A stretch of 64,000 nucleotides of DNA from Limnanthes douglasii subsp. nivea (taxonomy: Eukaryota > Streptophyta > Magnoliopsida > Brassicales > Limnanthaceae): positions 248,928,925 through 248,992,924 of the forward strand of contig JAUPFV010000001.1 of the NCBI GenBank assembly GCA_036936605.1, in the 5' to 3' direction. This document shows, piece by piece, positions 10,061-21,564 of this stretch. Under the pieces are notes generated by a model. The model searched no databases. It had not been told where the DNA came from and saw only the letters and a program-made list of their open reading frames with translations. Numbering within the stretch: the first letter of the stretch is position 1; every line of letters starts with the position of its first letter. The translations under genes were made by a program, and so were the position numbers.

Positions 10061-12763
10061 CATTCTGGGGGTGAGGGTGAAATTGATGACCCCAGAGAGA
10101 CCCTTGGAGTATTAATACCGGTCGAAGAGGTAGAAACACACTGTCTGGAAGAAGGAAAAAGTGTCAAGATAGGGTTTAAGATGTCACCCATTTTGAAAGA
10201 TGAAATGTTAAAGCTTTTGAAGAACCATCAGCACGTTTTTGCTTGGTGCAATGCTGATGTTACTGGGGTTCCATCAGAAGTGATATCACATCACCTATCC
10301 GTCTGGAGAGACGTAGCACCAATGGTTCAAAAGAGAAGAGCTTTTTCTAAAGAGAAGGCTGATGTCATTGTGCAAGAGGTTGACATCCTCACAAAGATGG
10401 GGCACATCAAAGAGTCTCAGTATCCTTTGTGGACTGCCAATCCGGTTCTGGTAAAAAAGAAAAATTGCAAGTGGCGCATGTGCATTGACTTCACAGATCT
10501 CAATAGAGCTTGCCCAAAATATTTGTATCCAGTCCCCCGGATTGATCAATTGGTAGACTCCACCTCTGGGAACAAGCTACTTTTCTTTATGGATGCCTTC
10601 TCCGGATACAATCAGATTCAAGTAGATCCGAAGGATCAAGAGAATACCACATTTGTCACTGACAAAGGTCTTCATTGCTACAAGGTAATGCCCTTTGGTT
10701 TGAAAAATGTTGGGGCTACTTATCAGAGATTAGTCAACAAGGCATTTGCTGATCAGATTGGAAGAAATATGGAAGTGTACATTGATGACATGATGGTGAA
10801 GAGTGTGGATGAGCAGTTGCACTTGTCCGATCTCCAAGAAACTTTTGCTAACTTGGTAAAAGTGAATTTGAAATTAAACCCAGAAAAGTGTGTGTTCGAG
10901 GTGCAGTCCGGGAAGTTTCTGGGCTATATTATAAGTGAGCATGGAATACAACCCGACCCGGACCAGCTTAATGCCCTATTTCAAATAGAGCCTCCTCAAA
11001 ACATTAAAGAAGTACAGCGGTTAACGGGGAGATTAGCTGCCTTAAACAGATTTATCTCAAGGTCTTCGGACATGTGTGCCCCTTTCTTTCAAACCTTGAA
11101 GGGTGCGAAGGGATTCGATTGGACTCCACAGTGTGATGAGGCTTTCAATGAGATCAAAAAGCACCTGTCCTCCCCCAAAACTTTGTTTAAGCCAGTTGAT
11201 GGGGAGACACTCTTCGTATATTTGGCAGTTTCAAGTTGTGCCATTAGTGCTGTGTTGGTAAGGGAGGTCGATGGACATCCCCTTCCAGTGTACTACATCA
11301 GCAAAAGTTTGATAAATGCAGAAAGGCGTTACTTGAAACTCGAAAATTTAGCATTGGCCCTGGTGATAGCTGCCAGGAAGATGAGGCCTTATTTCCAGGC
11401 TCATCCCATCATCGTTCGGACTTCTTTTCCCCTGAAGAATGTCCTCCAAAAGGCAGACATTTCAAGCAGGATGACTAAGTGGTCAGTAGAATTGGGGGAC
11501 TTCGACATAGACTTTGCTCCCCGAACAGTAGTCAAGGCCCAAGCTGTGGCAGACTTTTTGGTTGAATTCCACTCCGACAGGGATTCAGAGCAAACTACTG
11601 ATATAAAAGATAAAAAGGTATGGGTCGTCCGAAAAGATGGTGGATCTAGCACTATGGGATGTGGTGCAGGGGTGTGTTTAACTTCCCCATATGGAGACAA
11701 AATGTACCAGGCTATTTGTTTTGCTTTCAGGGCATCTAATAATGAGTCCGAATACGAAGCAACTATAGCTGGTTTAAAGTTAGCCTACATTTGTGGGGCT
11801 AAGAGGGTCAAGCTACTAAGTGACTCCCAACTTCTTATCCACCATGCCCAAGGCCAATCTGAGGCGAAGAAGGAGCAACTTGTGAAATATTTACTCCTCC
11901 TTAAGAATGAAGCACTCAAGTTTAAAAGTGTCGTTTATGAGCACATTCCCCGGACAGAAAATGAGCTAGCAGACTCGTTAGCAACCATAGCATATACGGA
12001 GTCATATCCATGGATCCATGTGCTGGAAAGCCCCTCCATTCAACTTAGTAAGGGTAAAGAAGAGGAAATTTATGAAGTACAAGAGAAACGACCTCAAGAC
12101 TGGAGGTTTCCTCTCCTGCAATATATCTCCGATGGTGTTTTGCCTCCGGATAAGTCACTAGCCAGAACATTGAAACACAAGGCTCGTGGTTTCATCATAT
12201 TGAGAGAAGTGTTGTATAAAAAATCTTATAGTAAACCTCTCCTGCACTGTTTGGGGGATGAAGAGTCTCAAGTAGTGCTCTCCGAATTGCATGATGGTGA
12301 GGGATTAGCCCATTGTGGGTTCAGAGCTTTAACAAGAAGCGTTTTACTGTCCGGTTACTATTGGCCATCTATCATGAAAGATGCTAAGGAATTGGTAAGA
12401 AGGTGTGACCCATGCCAAAGGTACAGCAATGAAATTCATGTCCCAGCCATTCCTTTAGAGTCAATTTCTGAGCCTGTTCCTTTTGCTCGATGGGGGTTGG
12501 ATTTAGTAGGGCCTCTCCCTGTGGCGTCCGGAGGATGCAAAACTATAATTGTGGCCATAAACTACTTTTCAAAGTGGATTGAAGCAGCCCCTCTAGCAGG
12601 AACAACATCAAAAGTTGTTATAAAATTCATTATATCCAACATCTGTTACAGATTTGGTGTCCCACAAAAGATAACAACAGACAATGGGCCACAGTTCGAC
12701 AATAGGGAAATGGAAAGTTTCTGTGCCTCAAGGGGTATACAACATTGTTTATCTACAGGAGGT
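10061..12763 (+). pseudogene. pol: RT, RNase H, second RNase H and integrase core of gypsy pol
   Basis: One long open frame (to 12901, counted from the ATG at 10181). RT: 'WRMCIDFTDLNRACPK' near residue 98, 'FMDAFSGYNQI' near 137, 'MPFGLKNVGATYQRL' and the catalytic box YIDD at residues 200-203. RNase H lies at about 340-465 ('FVYLAVSSCAISAVLV', 'LENLALALV'). A second, archaeal-type RNase H follows at about 480-605 ('KDGGSS...GCGAGV', 'NNESEYEA', 'DSQLL', 'NELADSLA'), a mark of the Tat lineage. Integrase: zinc finger H-H-C-C (about 703-745, 'CDPCQ'), then catalytic D in 'GLDLVGPL' and in 'TTDNGPQF'. The third catalytic residue is missing: after 'GIQHCLSTGG' the sequence jumps to a region about 45 residues further on, out of frame. 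Confidence 0.95.
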
Positions 12764-13226
12764 CTTGTGGGCCTACCGGACAACACCTGGGGCTGCAACA
12801 CAAGAGTCACCCTTTGCTTTGGTCTATGGGATGGATGCAGTAGCTCCCATAGAAGCAACTCTCCCATCATTTCGTGTTCACAACTTCTCCGAACATGCTA
12901 ACGGGGTGGCAATCAGAGGTCAACTTGATTTGATAGAAGAAAGACGAGTTAAAGCTCACCTTAGAGTTGCACACTATCAGGGCTTGATGAGAATCAGGTT
13001 TGCTTCCAAAGTTAAAAGAAGAGATTTCCAACCGGGGGACACGATATTGAGGAAGGTCTTCTTACACACTAAAGAAAAACTGTTCGGAAAGCTGGCCCCA
13101 ACTTGGGAGGGTCCGTATATGGTTGTTGAGAGAATTAAACCTGGAACATATTGGTTGGAAGACAAAGATGGAAGGGTTTTGACTCATCATTGGAATATCG
13201 AGCATCTCCGGATGTACTTGGAATAG
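12764..13226 (+). pseudogene. Integrase C-terminal part, out of frame with the core
   Basis: In frame 3, 'EVLWAYRTTPGAATQESPF' and 'YGMDAVAPIEA' are the family's post-catalytic integrase block. The C-terminal domain follows ('FQPGDTILRKVF', 'APTWEGPYMVV', 'TYWLEDKDGR', 'HHWNIEHLRMYLE') and ends at TAG, 13224-13226. Relative to Tat integrases the segment with the conserved E ('QGNGQAEA'-type) has been deleted at about 12760. The frame that starts at 12684 is therefore not a separate protein. Confidence 0.9.
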
Positions 13227-13620
13227 CATTTGTGTAAATATTTACTTGTTTAAACATCCATGTAAATATTTGGGGGCATACTCTTTCCTCCCTGGTGGCA
13301 CGGGGAGGTTTTAATGAGGTATTCGGGCTTTTGAATGAAATTTGATGCCTTCTTAAAATTTTTCCAAGTGTTTTAAATTTTGTTCTTTGTCACACTATCC
13401 GGATTGAAATAACTAAGGGCTATTTAAACTCTAGCCGGAGAACTTAAACACTCTCACTATGAAATAATTAAAGGCTATTTAAACTCTAGCCATCGAAATT
13501 GGAACAAACAATGAAAGAAGATGAGATTTGTGCAAAATAGAAACATTTATTAAAATAACTTAAAGTCCCTTGGCCTTCCAAGGACTTTAGTCTGAATAAA
13601 AAGTAAACAAAGTAAATCAT
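13227..13620. other. Gypsy internal non-coding spacer
   Basis: AT-rich, no ORF on either strand. It lies between the pol stop and the 3' end of the antisense ORF. A short phrase 'ggctatttaaactctagcc' occurs twice (about 13417 and 13470) as an imperfect direct repeat. Confidence 0.6.
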
Positions 13621-13623
13621 GGG

Positions 13624-16332
13624 TTAAGGTTGAGCCTTTGAAGATTGCTCACCTTCATCTACCTTCTTTCCCTTAGGATCATCTTTCTCTTCGCCAATTT
13701 TCTCCCCGGTGTGTTCTTCGTCATCTGAGGAATCACTAGAGTAGCCATACCTGTCGCCTTCGGCCATCATATGATACAGGAGGTCTTCAGGCTCAACATG
13801 AAGCCATACGTCCCTTAGGTTCCTCTTCGGAAACTTCTCGTGGAAGAGTAGAACCATGTCAGACCTTACCTTGGCGTATATTTCCTCCTGGCTGCCGATC
13901 ATTCTGGTAGCATAAGCATTGATCTTGGCCTCCTGCTCCTGTAGTAAAGTGGTTTTCTCCTCAGCAACCTTAGACACTGTATTCTCAAGAGCGATTTTGT
14001 CATTGGTCAGGTTGGTGATGATTTGATCCTTGGCTTTGGATTCTCCCTTTGAGGTGTTAAGGTCTTTCTCCAGTCCGGACAGTTTCTCCCGGAGGTCTTT
14101 AATGGTTTCCTCTAAAGTGGAAACTTTTGTGGTGCTTGCCTGTTGGTTTCTCTTCAACTCCTCGGTTTCTTCCTTTAACATGGCAGCATTGGAGGTGGCA
14201 GTGCAAAGGTCTTCGGACGGCTTCTCCTTGTCAGACTTAAGGTCTTTAATGATATCAGCCTGGTTTCGGACTTGTTTCTCCAACACAAGTACAGGCTGAG
14301 CGTTGCTCAACAAAGAGTGGGCTATGGGATCCCTTTCACTAGAAACGCTAAAAGTCTTACCATTAAAAGTGACCGTGTTGAAGCTGTTCGGAGGAAGGTA
14401 AGGCCCTGCAAAGTCATCTCTAGGGAGATTGAGAAAGTATTCACCAAGCTCACCAAGACCGGTGATGTCTACTCCATCGATGTTGATATCTCCCCCCTCA
14501 ACCTCATCGGTATGAAAGTCACCCGGAATCTCCTTGGCATGCGTTGGGTCAGCAGGATCAGCTTGGAAAGAAGGCTCCGGAGCCCGGAGAGAAAGCTCTT
14601 CTCCCTTAGAAGTTTTCTTCTTCTTGGCTTCCCGGTCTGTGCCTTCACTTCCTTGTTTACGATTCCTCTTGGAAGCCCTTGGAGGTTTTGGGAGGTTCGC
14701 TTCTTGTTTCTCAGTCTCTCGCTCTACCACTTCCAGGAGAGCAGCATCAATTTGGCTCTGGGCTGGCCCCTCCGGATCTGTTGGAGCATCCTTCTCTGCA
14801 TCAGGAGGGTTGGCATCACCCACCACCTTTTTACCCTTCTTCTTGCCTTTCATCTTGCTCGGGGCTTTGGCCCGGCCTGGCATGAAGAGTGTCCCATCTG
14901 GTTCATGGGTCCTCTTAAGCACAACGTCCGGAGGAGGCTGGGTGGTGAGCTCCTCCCAAGTCAAGTCTCTCCGACCTGTGGTGTTCCACAGGTGAGACCT
15001 TGCCAAGTTGCCACTGGTGAAAGCAGCGTGGAATCGGTTCCCCCACTGACAAACAGGAATTGGGTCCTCCAATTCCTCTCTGCCTCCAGCAAATCATCCA
15101 CCACCTTGAAATCATCCCCCATGTTAAAGTGGTAAAAGGGGATGTGGTGGTTTCTACAAAGGCTGACCACTGCAGCGAACTCCTCCATTGGCAGAGGGAT
15201 CCCGGACAGCCTTGATGCCATGATGCAAGACATGAGGGTGTACCAAGCATTGGGGCTCATTTGGCTCGGACAGAGTTTTATCAGATGGAAGTATCTCACA
15301 ATCTTTGGGTCTAGTGGGAACCTGAGCCCCCAGTTGAATAACTCCGTGAACATGACCACTTCGCTTCACTTGCAATCCATAGGAGTCTCCGGGTGTATAG
15401 GAATCCTGATCTTTACATTTTCTGGTATACCCCACTTCGTACGCATCCTGCCCAACTCAGCAGTGTGGATGAATGCGTAGTTGATTTTTTGTAAGGAGAT
15501 GAGGTAATTAACACTGACCTTGTGAAAACAAGGCCCCACTTTTCCTTCTAGGCTCTCCGGCAGATCCAGATGCCTCAAATACAACTTCTCTTTGACCTTG
15601 TCCTTCTTGGCAACTATCTCTTTACTAGTCTGACCGGAGGGCTCAGACTCGAATGGGGCCTCTTCAATAGAGTCCTCCATCACTTCCTCCATAATTGTTG
15701 AAGAAATTTCAGCAGCTGTAGTGGGGGGGGGGGGGGTTCAAATTTGACTCAACCTTGTCTCCGGACTGATGGGCCTCAGTACCCCTTTGATTTCTGCTCT
15801 CCGGTAGAGTATCTGGAACAGAAGTTTCTTGTTGAATACTTGGACTAGAGCCCTCCGGTCCGGACAGCCTGTCCTTGGGGGCTCTAATAGGCACCTCTGA
15901 CCCGGTGCTGTTGTCTTTTGCCCCCGACTTAGAGGGAGTGTTTTTAGACCCTTGGCCTTTAACCAACCGGCCTTTTCTCCTATCGACTAGCTTCTCAGGA
16001 GAGTGCTCTGTATCCGATCCCATTGCTATGAATGGAGAGGGTTTTTTAAGGCTAGTGGCTGTAACTCCTGGCTCGACAGCAGTCTCCGATTCCTGAACTG
16101 AGGAACCAGAGATAATAGGGGAGAGGTTGGTTTGAAATAGTTTTCTAGGCTTAGTGCCTTTGGAGGAAGAAGAGCCTCGATCTGACTCTGTAGCAGGGGT
16201 GATTGGTCTATCAACAGGCGAGGTGGGTAGCCCTGTCGCAATTCGTCTTTCTCTTTCGACTTTTTGAGCCTTCTCTAACTCAGAAAGGTTGAGCCACCCA
16301 CCTTTGACAAGAGCGTTCCTCGCTGTAAACAT
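13624..16332 (-). pseudogene. Antisense ORF of the gypsy element (PF04195-like), broken
   Basis: Minus-strand coding sequence running against gag-pol. The start segment (16332-15709) is a Ser/Pro-rich, basic region. At the G14 run 15723-15736 the frame changes by one base. The next stretch (15692-15366) contains 'EKLYLRHLDLPESLEG'. An in-frame TGA (15366-15368) precedes 'VVMFTELFNWGLRFPLDPKI' and 'PNAWYTLMSCIMASRL' (15359-15200), which resemble the plant 'putative gypsy type transposon' domain (PF04195, Transposase_28). A frameshift at a G5 run near 15045 leads to the last part (15072-13624): 'TGRRDL', a basic linker, a coiled coil over about residues 265-400, and an acidic tail. Antisense ORFs at this position are known in Grande, RIRE2 and Retand. 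Function is unknown. Confidence 0.8.
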
Positions 16333-16765
16333 AAACTATCAAACAGAGTTTTTGGTTTAGAGAGAGAAAGCTTTGAGAGATTTTGCAGAGTAAATTTGAA
16401 GAAGATGGTAAAACAGTAGAAAGTAAGTTTGTATTCATAGTATATCTGAAAAAGGAAGTTTATTCCTAGGAGAATTCGAAAAGATTGGTAATGATTAAAA
16501 GACGGCGCTGATGTCACCACCTTTAATTAAGAGGTTGCTTCTCGAAGAAGGTGGGTTCGAAATTCAAGGTGAAAAAACGGCTGAACCAACCAATCAGAGA
16601 GTGACACGTGTCCCGCGAAGTCTGGCAAAAACTGTTTTGAATTTATGAAGCTTTATCTGTCCGGATAAACACATAGTTCAAATTGACAGACCTGTCCGCA
16701 TTAAAACTACCCCAGATGTTGGACTGTTTTTCAGGTCTTTGACAAGAGTATTTGCACAAACACCT
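16333..16765. other. Gypsy 3' internal region upstream of the antisense ORF start
   Basis: No ORF of note. Because the antisense ORF starts at about 16332, this interval and the 3' LTR are where its promoter would be expected. AT-rich phrases are present (16360-16450), but I see no convincing TATA box on the minus strand. Confidence 0.5.
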
Positions 16766-16779
16766 AAAAAAGGGGCTCC
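16766..16779 (+). other. Polypurine tract
   Basis: AAAAAAGGGGCTCC directly abuts the 3' LTR start. The purine run AAAAAAGGGG is the expected plus-strand primer; the CTCC adjoining the LTR is unusual, since most tracts are purine up to the junction. Confidence 0.75.
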
Positions 16780-17377
16780 TGATGAGTCCGAATTCTGCAT
16801 GCTCCCCGGACAAGGACAGATTGGTCCAAGGCCTCTGGACCGGACAGATCACTTCGAACACTCAGGCCATAGGACTGTTCGAACTATGACAAAAGTACTA
16901 AAAAACCTAAACACTTCTTGACTAAACTACTTGCTCTCCTTCTTAGAGCTCATGGGTCTTTGAACATGACCCCTGATGAGTCCGAATTCTGCATGCTCCC
17001 CGGACAAGGACAGATTGGTCCAAGGCCTCCGGACCGGACAGATCACTTCGAACACTCAGGCCATAGGACTATTCGAACTATGACAAAAGTACTAAAAAAC
17101 CTAAACACTTCTTGACTAAGCTACTTGCTCTCCTTCTTAGAGCTCATGGGTCTTTGAACATGACCCGAGTCCATTAAACATGACCCGAAAGCCCATAAGG
17201 GCCCAAACATTAGGGTATAAATACCCAACCACCTGCATTAAGTGTGGGTAATGAGAATTAACTGCTGCCAGCTTAATTATCTCTCTACTCTCTACTCTAA
17301 ACACATAACACCCATATACTACTATAAAACACCAACCAAATTACAAGCCTACCCTCAGGCGATAATTATTCACACCA
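16780..17377 (+). repeat. 3' LTR of the gypsy element
   Basis: 598 bp, TGATGAG...CACACCA, with the same 194-bp tandem duplication (16780 and 16974) and TATAAATA at 17216-17223. It lacks 4 bp ('ccag' present once instead of twice) relative to the 5' LTR at about 17270. Confidence 0.95.
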
Positions 17378-17382
17378 CCCTC
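17378..17382 (+). repeat. Target site duplication (right) of the gypsy element
   Basis: CCCTC, identical to 7030-7034. The CACTA sequence resumes here as 'aaccaatgacacc', matching unit 2 from about 34870. Confidence 0.95.
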
Positions 17383-18447
17383 AACCAATGACACCACTAT
17401 TTTTTGTCTTATTACCTCTTCCACATTTTGTGTCGAAGAGGTAATCGTTGGTGTAATATCCCTCGCACTTGCGAATCTAGCAATAGAAACAATTAGCCAA
17501 TGTTGATATACGACAGTTCAATGTATTGATATTTGTACCAACCTATGAATAATCATGGAATAAGGTAATTTATGACACTCACAAGAAACCAAACATTAAT
17601 TTATAATCTACCAATACTGTTGCAACGATAGTGAAATAATTGCTGGAAATACAGGGAGCTGGCTACTGCAAATTACACAAAATCTTAGTCTTATGCTAAA
17701 TGAAACTACTCCAACCAAAATACAAACTACTACCGCAAACAAAGTGAGTTCATACCAGCAGGAACAACATAACATATACGTATGGATTTGATATTTTATG
17801 TACATAAAGAAAGTGAGTTCATACCAGCAGGAACAACATAACATATAACAAGTAGAGTGAATATTACATATTCTTCCAGCCAAGGACCAAATCTCTCAAC
17901 AAAGTATTGATCGAGATCCGTTGTAGTATAATCGAGATTGAGTTGACGAAGTTGTGCATTATATGAGCTGCAAAATAAACATTAGTATTGCCATTTTTAT
18001 ATCGTGGCAAATCAATAAAAACTCACTCAATAATAGTGGTTATTTCAGGGGTATTCTTCAAGACATATATGTGTAACATGTTTGAATATTTTTCAGACAA
18101 GTATTCAGACTTCTTTCTGCCTCTCTTTGGTATGTCGGGTTGCCGAAAGATCGATAAACGTTTGTCAACTTCCACTTCGCCTTCATCGTCATTCCTCGGT
18201 GATTGTCACTGATTTGTCTGCATATTTTCATCTATATACACCCCACAACACGATGACACCTTTTTGTGAAGGTATACTTGTGAGATGAATCCTTCAACAT
18301 ATGTTTTTTAAGTCACCATGAGTTTCAGCTTACCAAGGTACATATCCAGGTTTAAACAAAGGTTTGCGTCGACTAATTCGTAACAAAAAACGTAAACATT
18401 TATTAAAACCGATCAGAAAAAACTTACGATTCAAAAGGATACATCCA
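17383..18447 (-). pseudogene. CACTA copy 1, degraded 3' part of the TNP2 gene
   Basis: Parallel to unit 2 at 34870-35935. It links the DUF4218 segment (right) with the DUF4216 segment (left of the gypsy element). No long frame survives. A phrase of about 40 bp ('gaaagtgagttcatacc' and what follows) occurs twice here (17743 and 17811) but once in unit 2, so it is a local duplication. Possible exon-intron structure cannot be decided by eye. Confidence 0.55.
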
Positions 18448-18912
18448 TCAATATTGACAAGGTCCACCATTAAGCGCTTCATATAGAAAATGAATCGGAA
18501 GATGCTTCATTACATCAAAGAACGCTAGAGGAAATATCTTCTCCAACTTACATATTATTTGTGTTATATTTTTCTCCAGCACAAGTAAATGTTGAACGCG
18601 AAGGGTTGATGAACAGAGGTCTCGGAAAAAATGACACAAATTAACTATTACCTCCCATATTGGATTAGGTAACAAATAACCATAGGAAACGGGTAATAAT
18701 TTCTCCTTAAGGATATGACAATCATGGCTTTTCAAGCCATCAAAACCCTCTACACCTATGCAACGTGAGAGATTGTTGGCAGAATCGTCCGGTAGCTTTA
18801 AATTTCCTAGCCATGTTCGAACAGCTTGTTGTTGGTATTTATTAAGTACATAATTAGCCTTTGGTTTAACCTTTCCTAGTCTTGGGTCATTGATCAGAAT
18901 CAAATAGCTCAT
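18448..18912 (-). pseudogene. DUF4218-like domain of the TNP2 gene, copy 1
   Basis: 154 codons open on the minus strand. 'GLKSHDCHILKEKLLPVSYG', 'FFRDLCSSTLRV' and 'LEKIFPLAFFDVMKHLPIHF' followed by 'EALNGGPCQY' match DUF4218 (PF13960), whose signature is 'GMKSHDCH.....LLP' and 'LE.IFPP.FFD.M.HL..HL..E...GGPV.YRWMY'. The domain is fused downstream of Transposase_21 in plant CACTA transposases. Upstream it is separated from the core by broken sequence. It is a remnant inside the copy 1 transposon, and the least damaged of its coding segments. Confidence 0.8.
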
Positions 18913-19129
18913 TGAGCATAATACTCCATATATTCCCTAACTTTTGCATTATCCTTAGTCTTTTATTTAACATCTATGATAGTAAACATCATGTTCTCCA
19001 AATAGTTTTTCTCGGTATACATCAGGTCTATATTGTACCTAATCAGATTGTCCTTCCAATAAAAGAACTCATAAAAAATGCTTTTCTTTGTCCAGTGATG
19101 TTTTGTACCATATTCCAGTGACCTGCGCT

Positions 19130-20647
19130 TGCGATTGGATTCACTGAATTCTTTTGAAGGAGTGACCTATAGAACAAAATCCAATGTTTCTAACCCAGTA
19201 AGTCGCTCGTTTTGAACTACATATGTAACCATTTTACCTTTCAAAAATGAAACTTTATTCTTCATGTCCGGGTGGTCATTACGTGGAAACTTCTGATAAC
19301 AATCAAACCAACATACATTCTTACCTCTCGCAATGCAATGTGTATTTGTTTCAATAATACAATACGAACATGCAAATTTACCGTGCGTACTCTAGTCAGA
19401 CAATATGCCATAAGCGGGGAAATCATTGATGGTCCACATTAGCGTTACTCGCATCGTAAAATTGACCCGGTTTTCAGCATCGTACATCACAACATCGTCA
19501 TCCCACAAGTGGTTAAGCTTGTCTCTTCCTGGACTACACAAACTAGGTATTATAAGTGCTATAAAAATGTAAGGATCCTTTATGCATAAACCATGTAGAA
19601 GACTGTAAATTCACACCATCACCGGCCCACAAGAGTAATTCCTTGCAAACTTATCAAATTGATTGAATCCATCCGTACATAAGCCAACTCTCACATTACG
19701 TGATCTGATACAAACTCCGGATGACAATTATCAAAATGCTTCCATGCCCCACCATGACTTGGGTGTGTCATGAATCCGTCAAAAGATGGATTACGATAGT
19801 GCCATGTCATATTATTAGCAGTCTTTCCCGACATATTGCAGTCTAGGTCTTTTGGGAAAGTAATTTAGCACCTTTTGAGCTACACTTTTTGTTGTATTAG
19901 ATTCTACTTTGTAACATGACTTACCGTACTGCAAACAACACTCGAGGCTGGTTGCATCTCCATAAAACAACATACAAATATCAACACATGCGTCTATTTT
20001 TTTATGAGGCAGACGAAAAGGCATCAACAACTTCTTTGCTTGCCAATATGTATAAGGAATTCTGTTATATCTGTCTGGTGTTAGTCGTCTAATAATAGAC
20101 ACATAGCGCTCGTGTTTCTGCTTGGAAATTCTTGACTCAGATTTCAAATTGTTAAGTTCAGACACCAACGCTAACTTAGACATTGTAGTGTAACCTTCGT
20201 ACATTGGTTCATCAGCATCACGCAACAGCTTGTAGTATGCTGCAACAATCCAATTTGGAGCCTCATCCTTATTGATGGGCTCCCTGAATCCCAAAATATT
20301 ACCTACCATCTTGTGATATTCGTCCCCAACAAATTGGTTAGCAAGACTACCCTGAGAACTATCTGCACTCCTTAACTCTCTCCATGATACACCCAATAGT
20401 AGTGGTCTTTCTTAAATCCACGTCTCAATATATGCTGGTGTACTATATTAGTTGTATTTTGATCAATATTTCCGCATTTTGAACTGGGACACAATATAAA
20501 ACTACTATCTCCTACAGAACTTGTGTGCATCCAAGCTTGTAAAATGAAGTCATCGACACCATGAAAGAATTCATCTGCAACAACAGTCCTAGTAACATCT
20601 AAACAATGATACATCCACTCACGAGCAGTTGGAATATCAGTAGGCAT
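19130..20647 (-). pseudogene. TNP2 transposase N-terminal and core region, copy 1
   Basis: 20647-20372 encodes the transposase-associated domain (PF13963-like): 'REWMYHCLDV', 'FFHGVDDFILQA', 'CPSSKCGN' and ending 'GFKKDHYYWVYHGES'. A short deletion after HGES shifts the frame relative to copy 2, which reads on. 20396-19815 continues with 'YNRIPYTYWQAKKLLMPFRL', 'KIDACVDICMLFYGDA' and a C-rich finger, the region ahead of Transposase_21. From 19815 to about 19130 the Transposase_21 core is recognisable only by comparison with copy 2 (36888-37517) and is full of stops and indels. TNP2 is the transposase that acts on CACTA ends in the nucleus; this copy cannot make it. Confidence 0.85.
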
Positions 20648-21564
20648 ATGGTAAGAACTTGTAATTCGTAATAAATTTTTTGAGACACTAGTTAGGATAG
20701 TCGTATTTTATTCGAATATAGACAATATAAATAGATTAACCTAACACAATGTATTTAGGTAACTGGATTTACATTATGAATCTTAGAACTAGAGCAGCAA
20801 TTCGAGCTCATAGTCATTATAGCAACAACCAACAATCAAAATAAAAAAAAGATTAGGAAGTACAGAGCCTCACCTACTGAATGAAGCTCATGATATGGTT
20901 ACGTAAAGCTGAAATGAAGAAGATGGACTGAATTTGCTATGTGAAGAGGATGGACTGGTTTTTTGCCCAAACTCTCTTGTAACTGCTTATTTTCGATAGT
21001 TTCAGCTCTAGAGTCAACCAGGTTATGCTATCAGTTCTAGAGTCAACAGGGTTATGCGAAGAGGCTTGTAGGTTTGGTTTTGGGCTTTTGGGTAGTTAAT
21101 TCCTATTAGTATTAGCCTTTACGTTAGATTTATTATTACTACTTGATGTTCGATTTACATTATCTAATTTTTGTTCAATTTACATTATGCTATATATATA
21201 GACTCAATTTAAATTATCTACTCAATTTACCTTGTAATTAAGTTACATGGAACCAAAATGTAGTGTTATTATTAACTACTAATTATAACTATGTACAATT
21301 TGTACAATTAAGTCCAATGATACCTAGATTTAATTTTATAAACCAAGTATTCAAACCAAATTAATTAAAATTGTAAATAACCAAATTATATTAGCACCAA
21401 GTTTTATTTGGGGAAATTTAGTTATGGTAGATCATAAGGTATGATATTATTTTAAATAATTCAAATACAACTACAAAAAAAGGAAGAGTTTGATAAAACA
21501 TTACATATATATATTAAGAGAAGTTATATGTACATTAAGTTATGATCAAACATAAAACAAGTAT
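20648..21564. other. CACTA copy 1, interval between its two genes
   Basis: AT-rich. 20650-20880 matches 38130-38380 of unit 2, with introns or 5' flank of the TNP2 gene likely. No ORF is seen. The phrase 'tttacattat' and the GA-type 'gaagatggactga' occur twice each. Confidence 0.5.

Larger units (their letters stand above)
7035..17377 (+). mobile_element. Ty3/gypsy LTR retrotransposon, Tat lineage, non-functional
   Basis: A 10343-bp element bounded by TG...CA LTRs and a perfect 5-bp TSD. Order: 5' LTR, PBS, gag, protease, RT, RNase H, second RNase H, integrase, a 3-kb region with an antisense ORF, polypurine tract, 3' LTR. Integrase after RNase H identifies Ty3/gypsy. The second RNase H, the antisense ORF and the tRNA-Arg-type PBS point to the Tat/Ogre/Retand side of the plant elements. 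By eye the LTRs differ at about 16 of 598 positions plus one 4-bp indel (about 2.7%), so the insertion is fairly young, yet gag and pol carry several inactivating changes. Confidence 0.95.

Noticed and set aside
14272..15135. Plus-strand ORF of 287 codons (and a 153-codon one at 14534)
   Set aside because: They lie opposite the antisense ORF with its coherent coiled coil and charged composition. Their own translations have no family features, so they are shadow frames.
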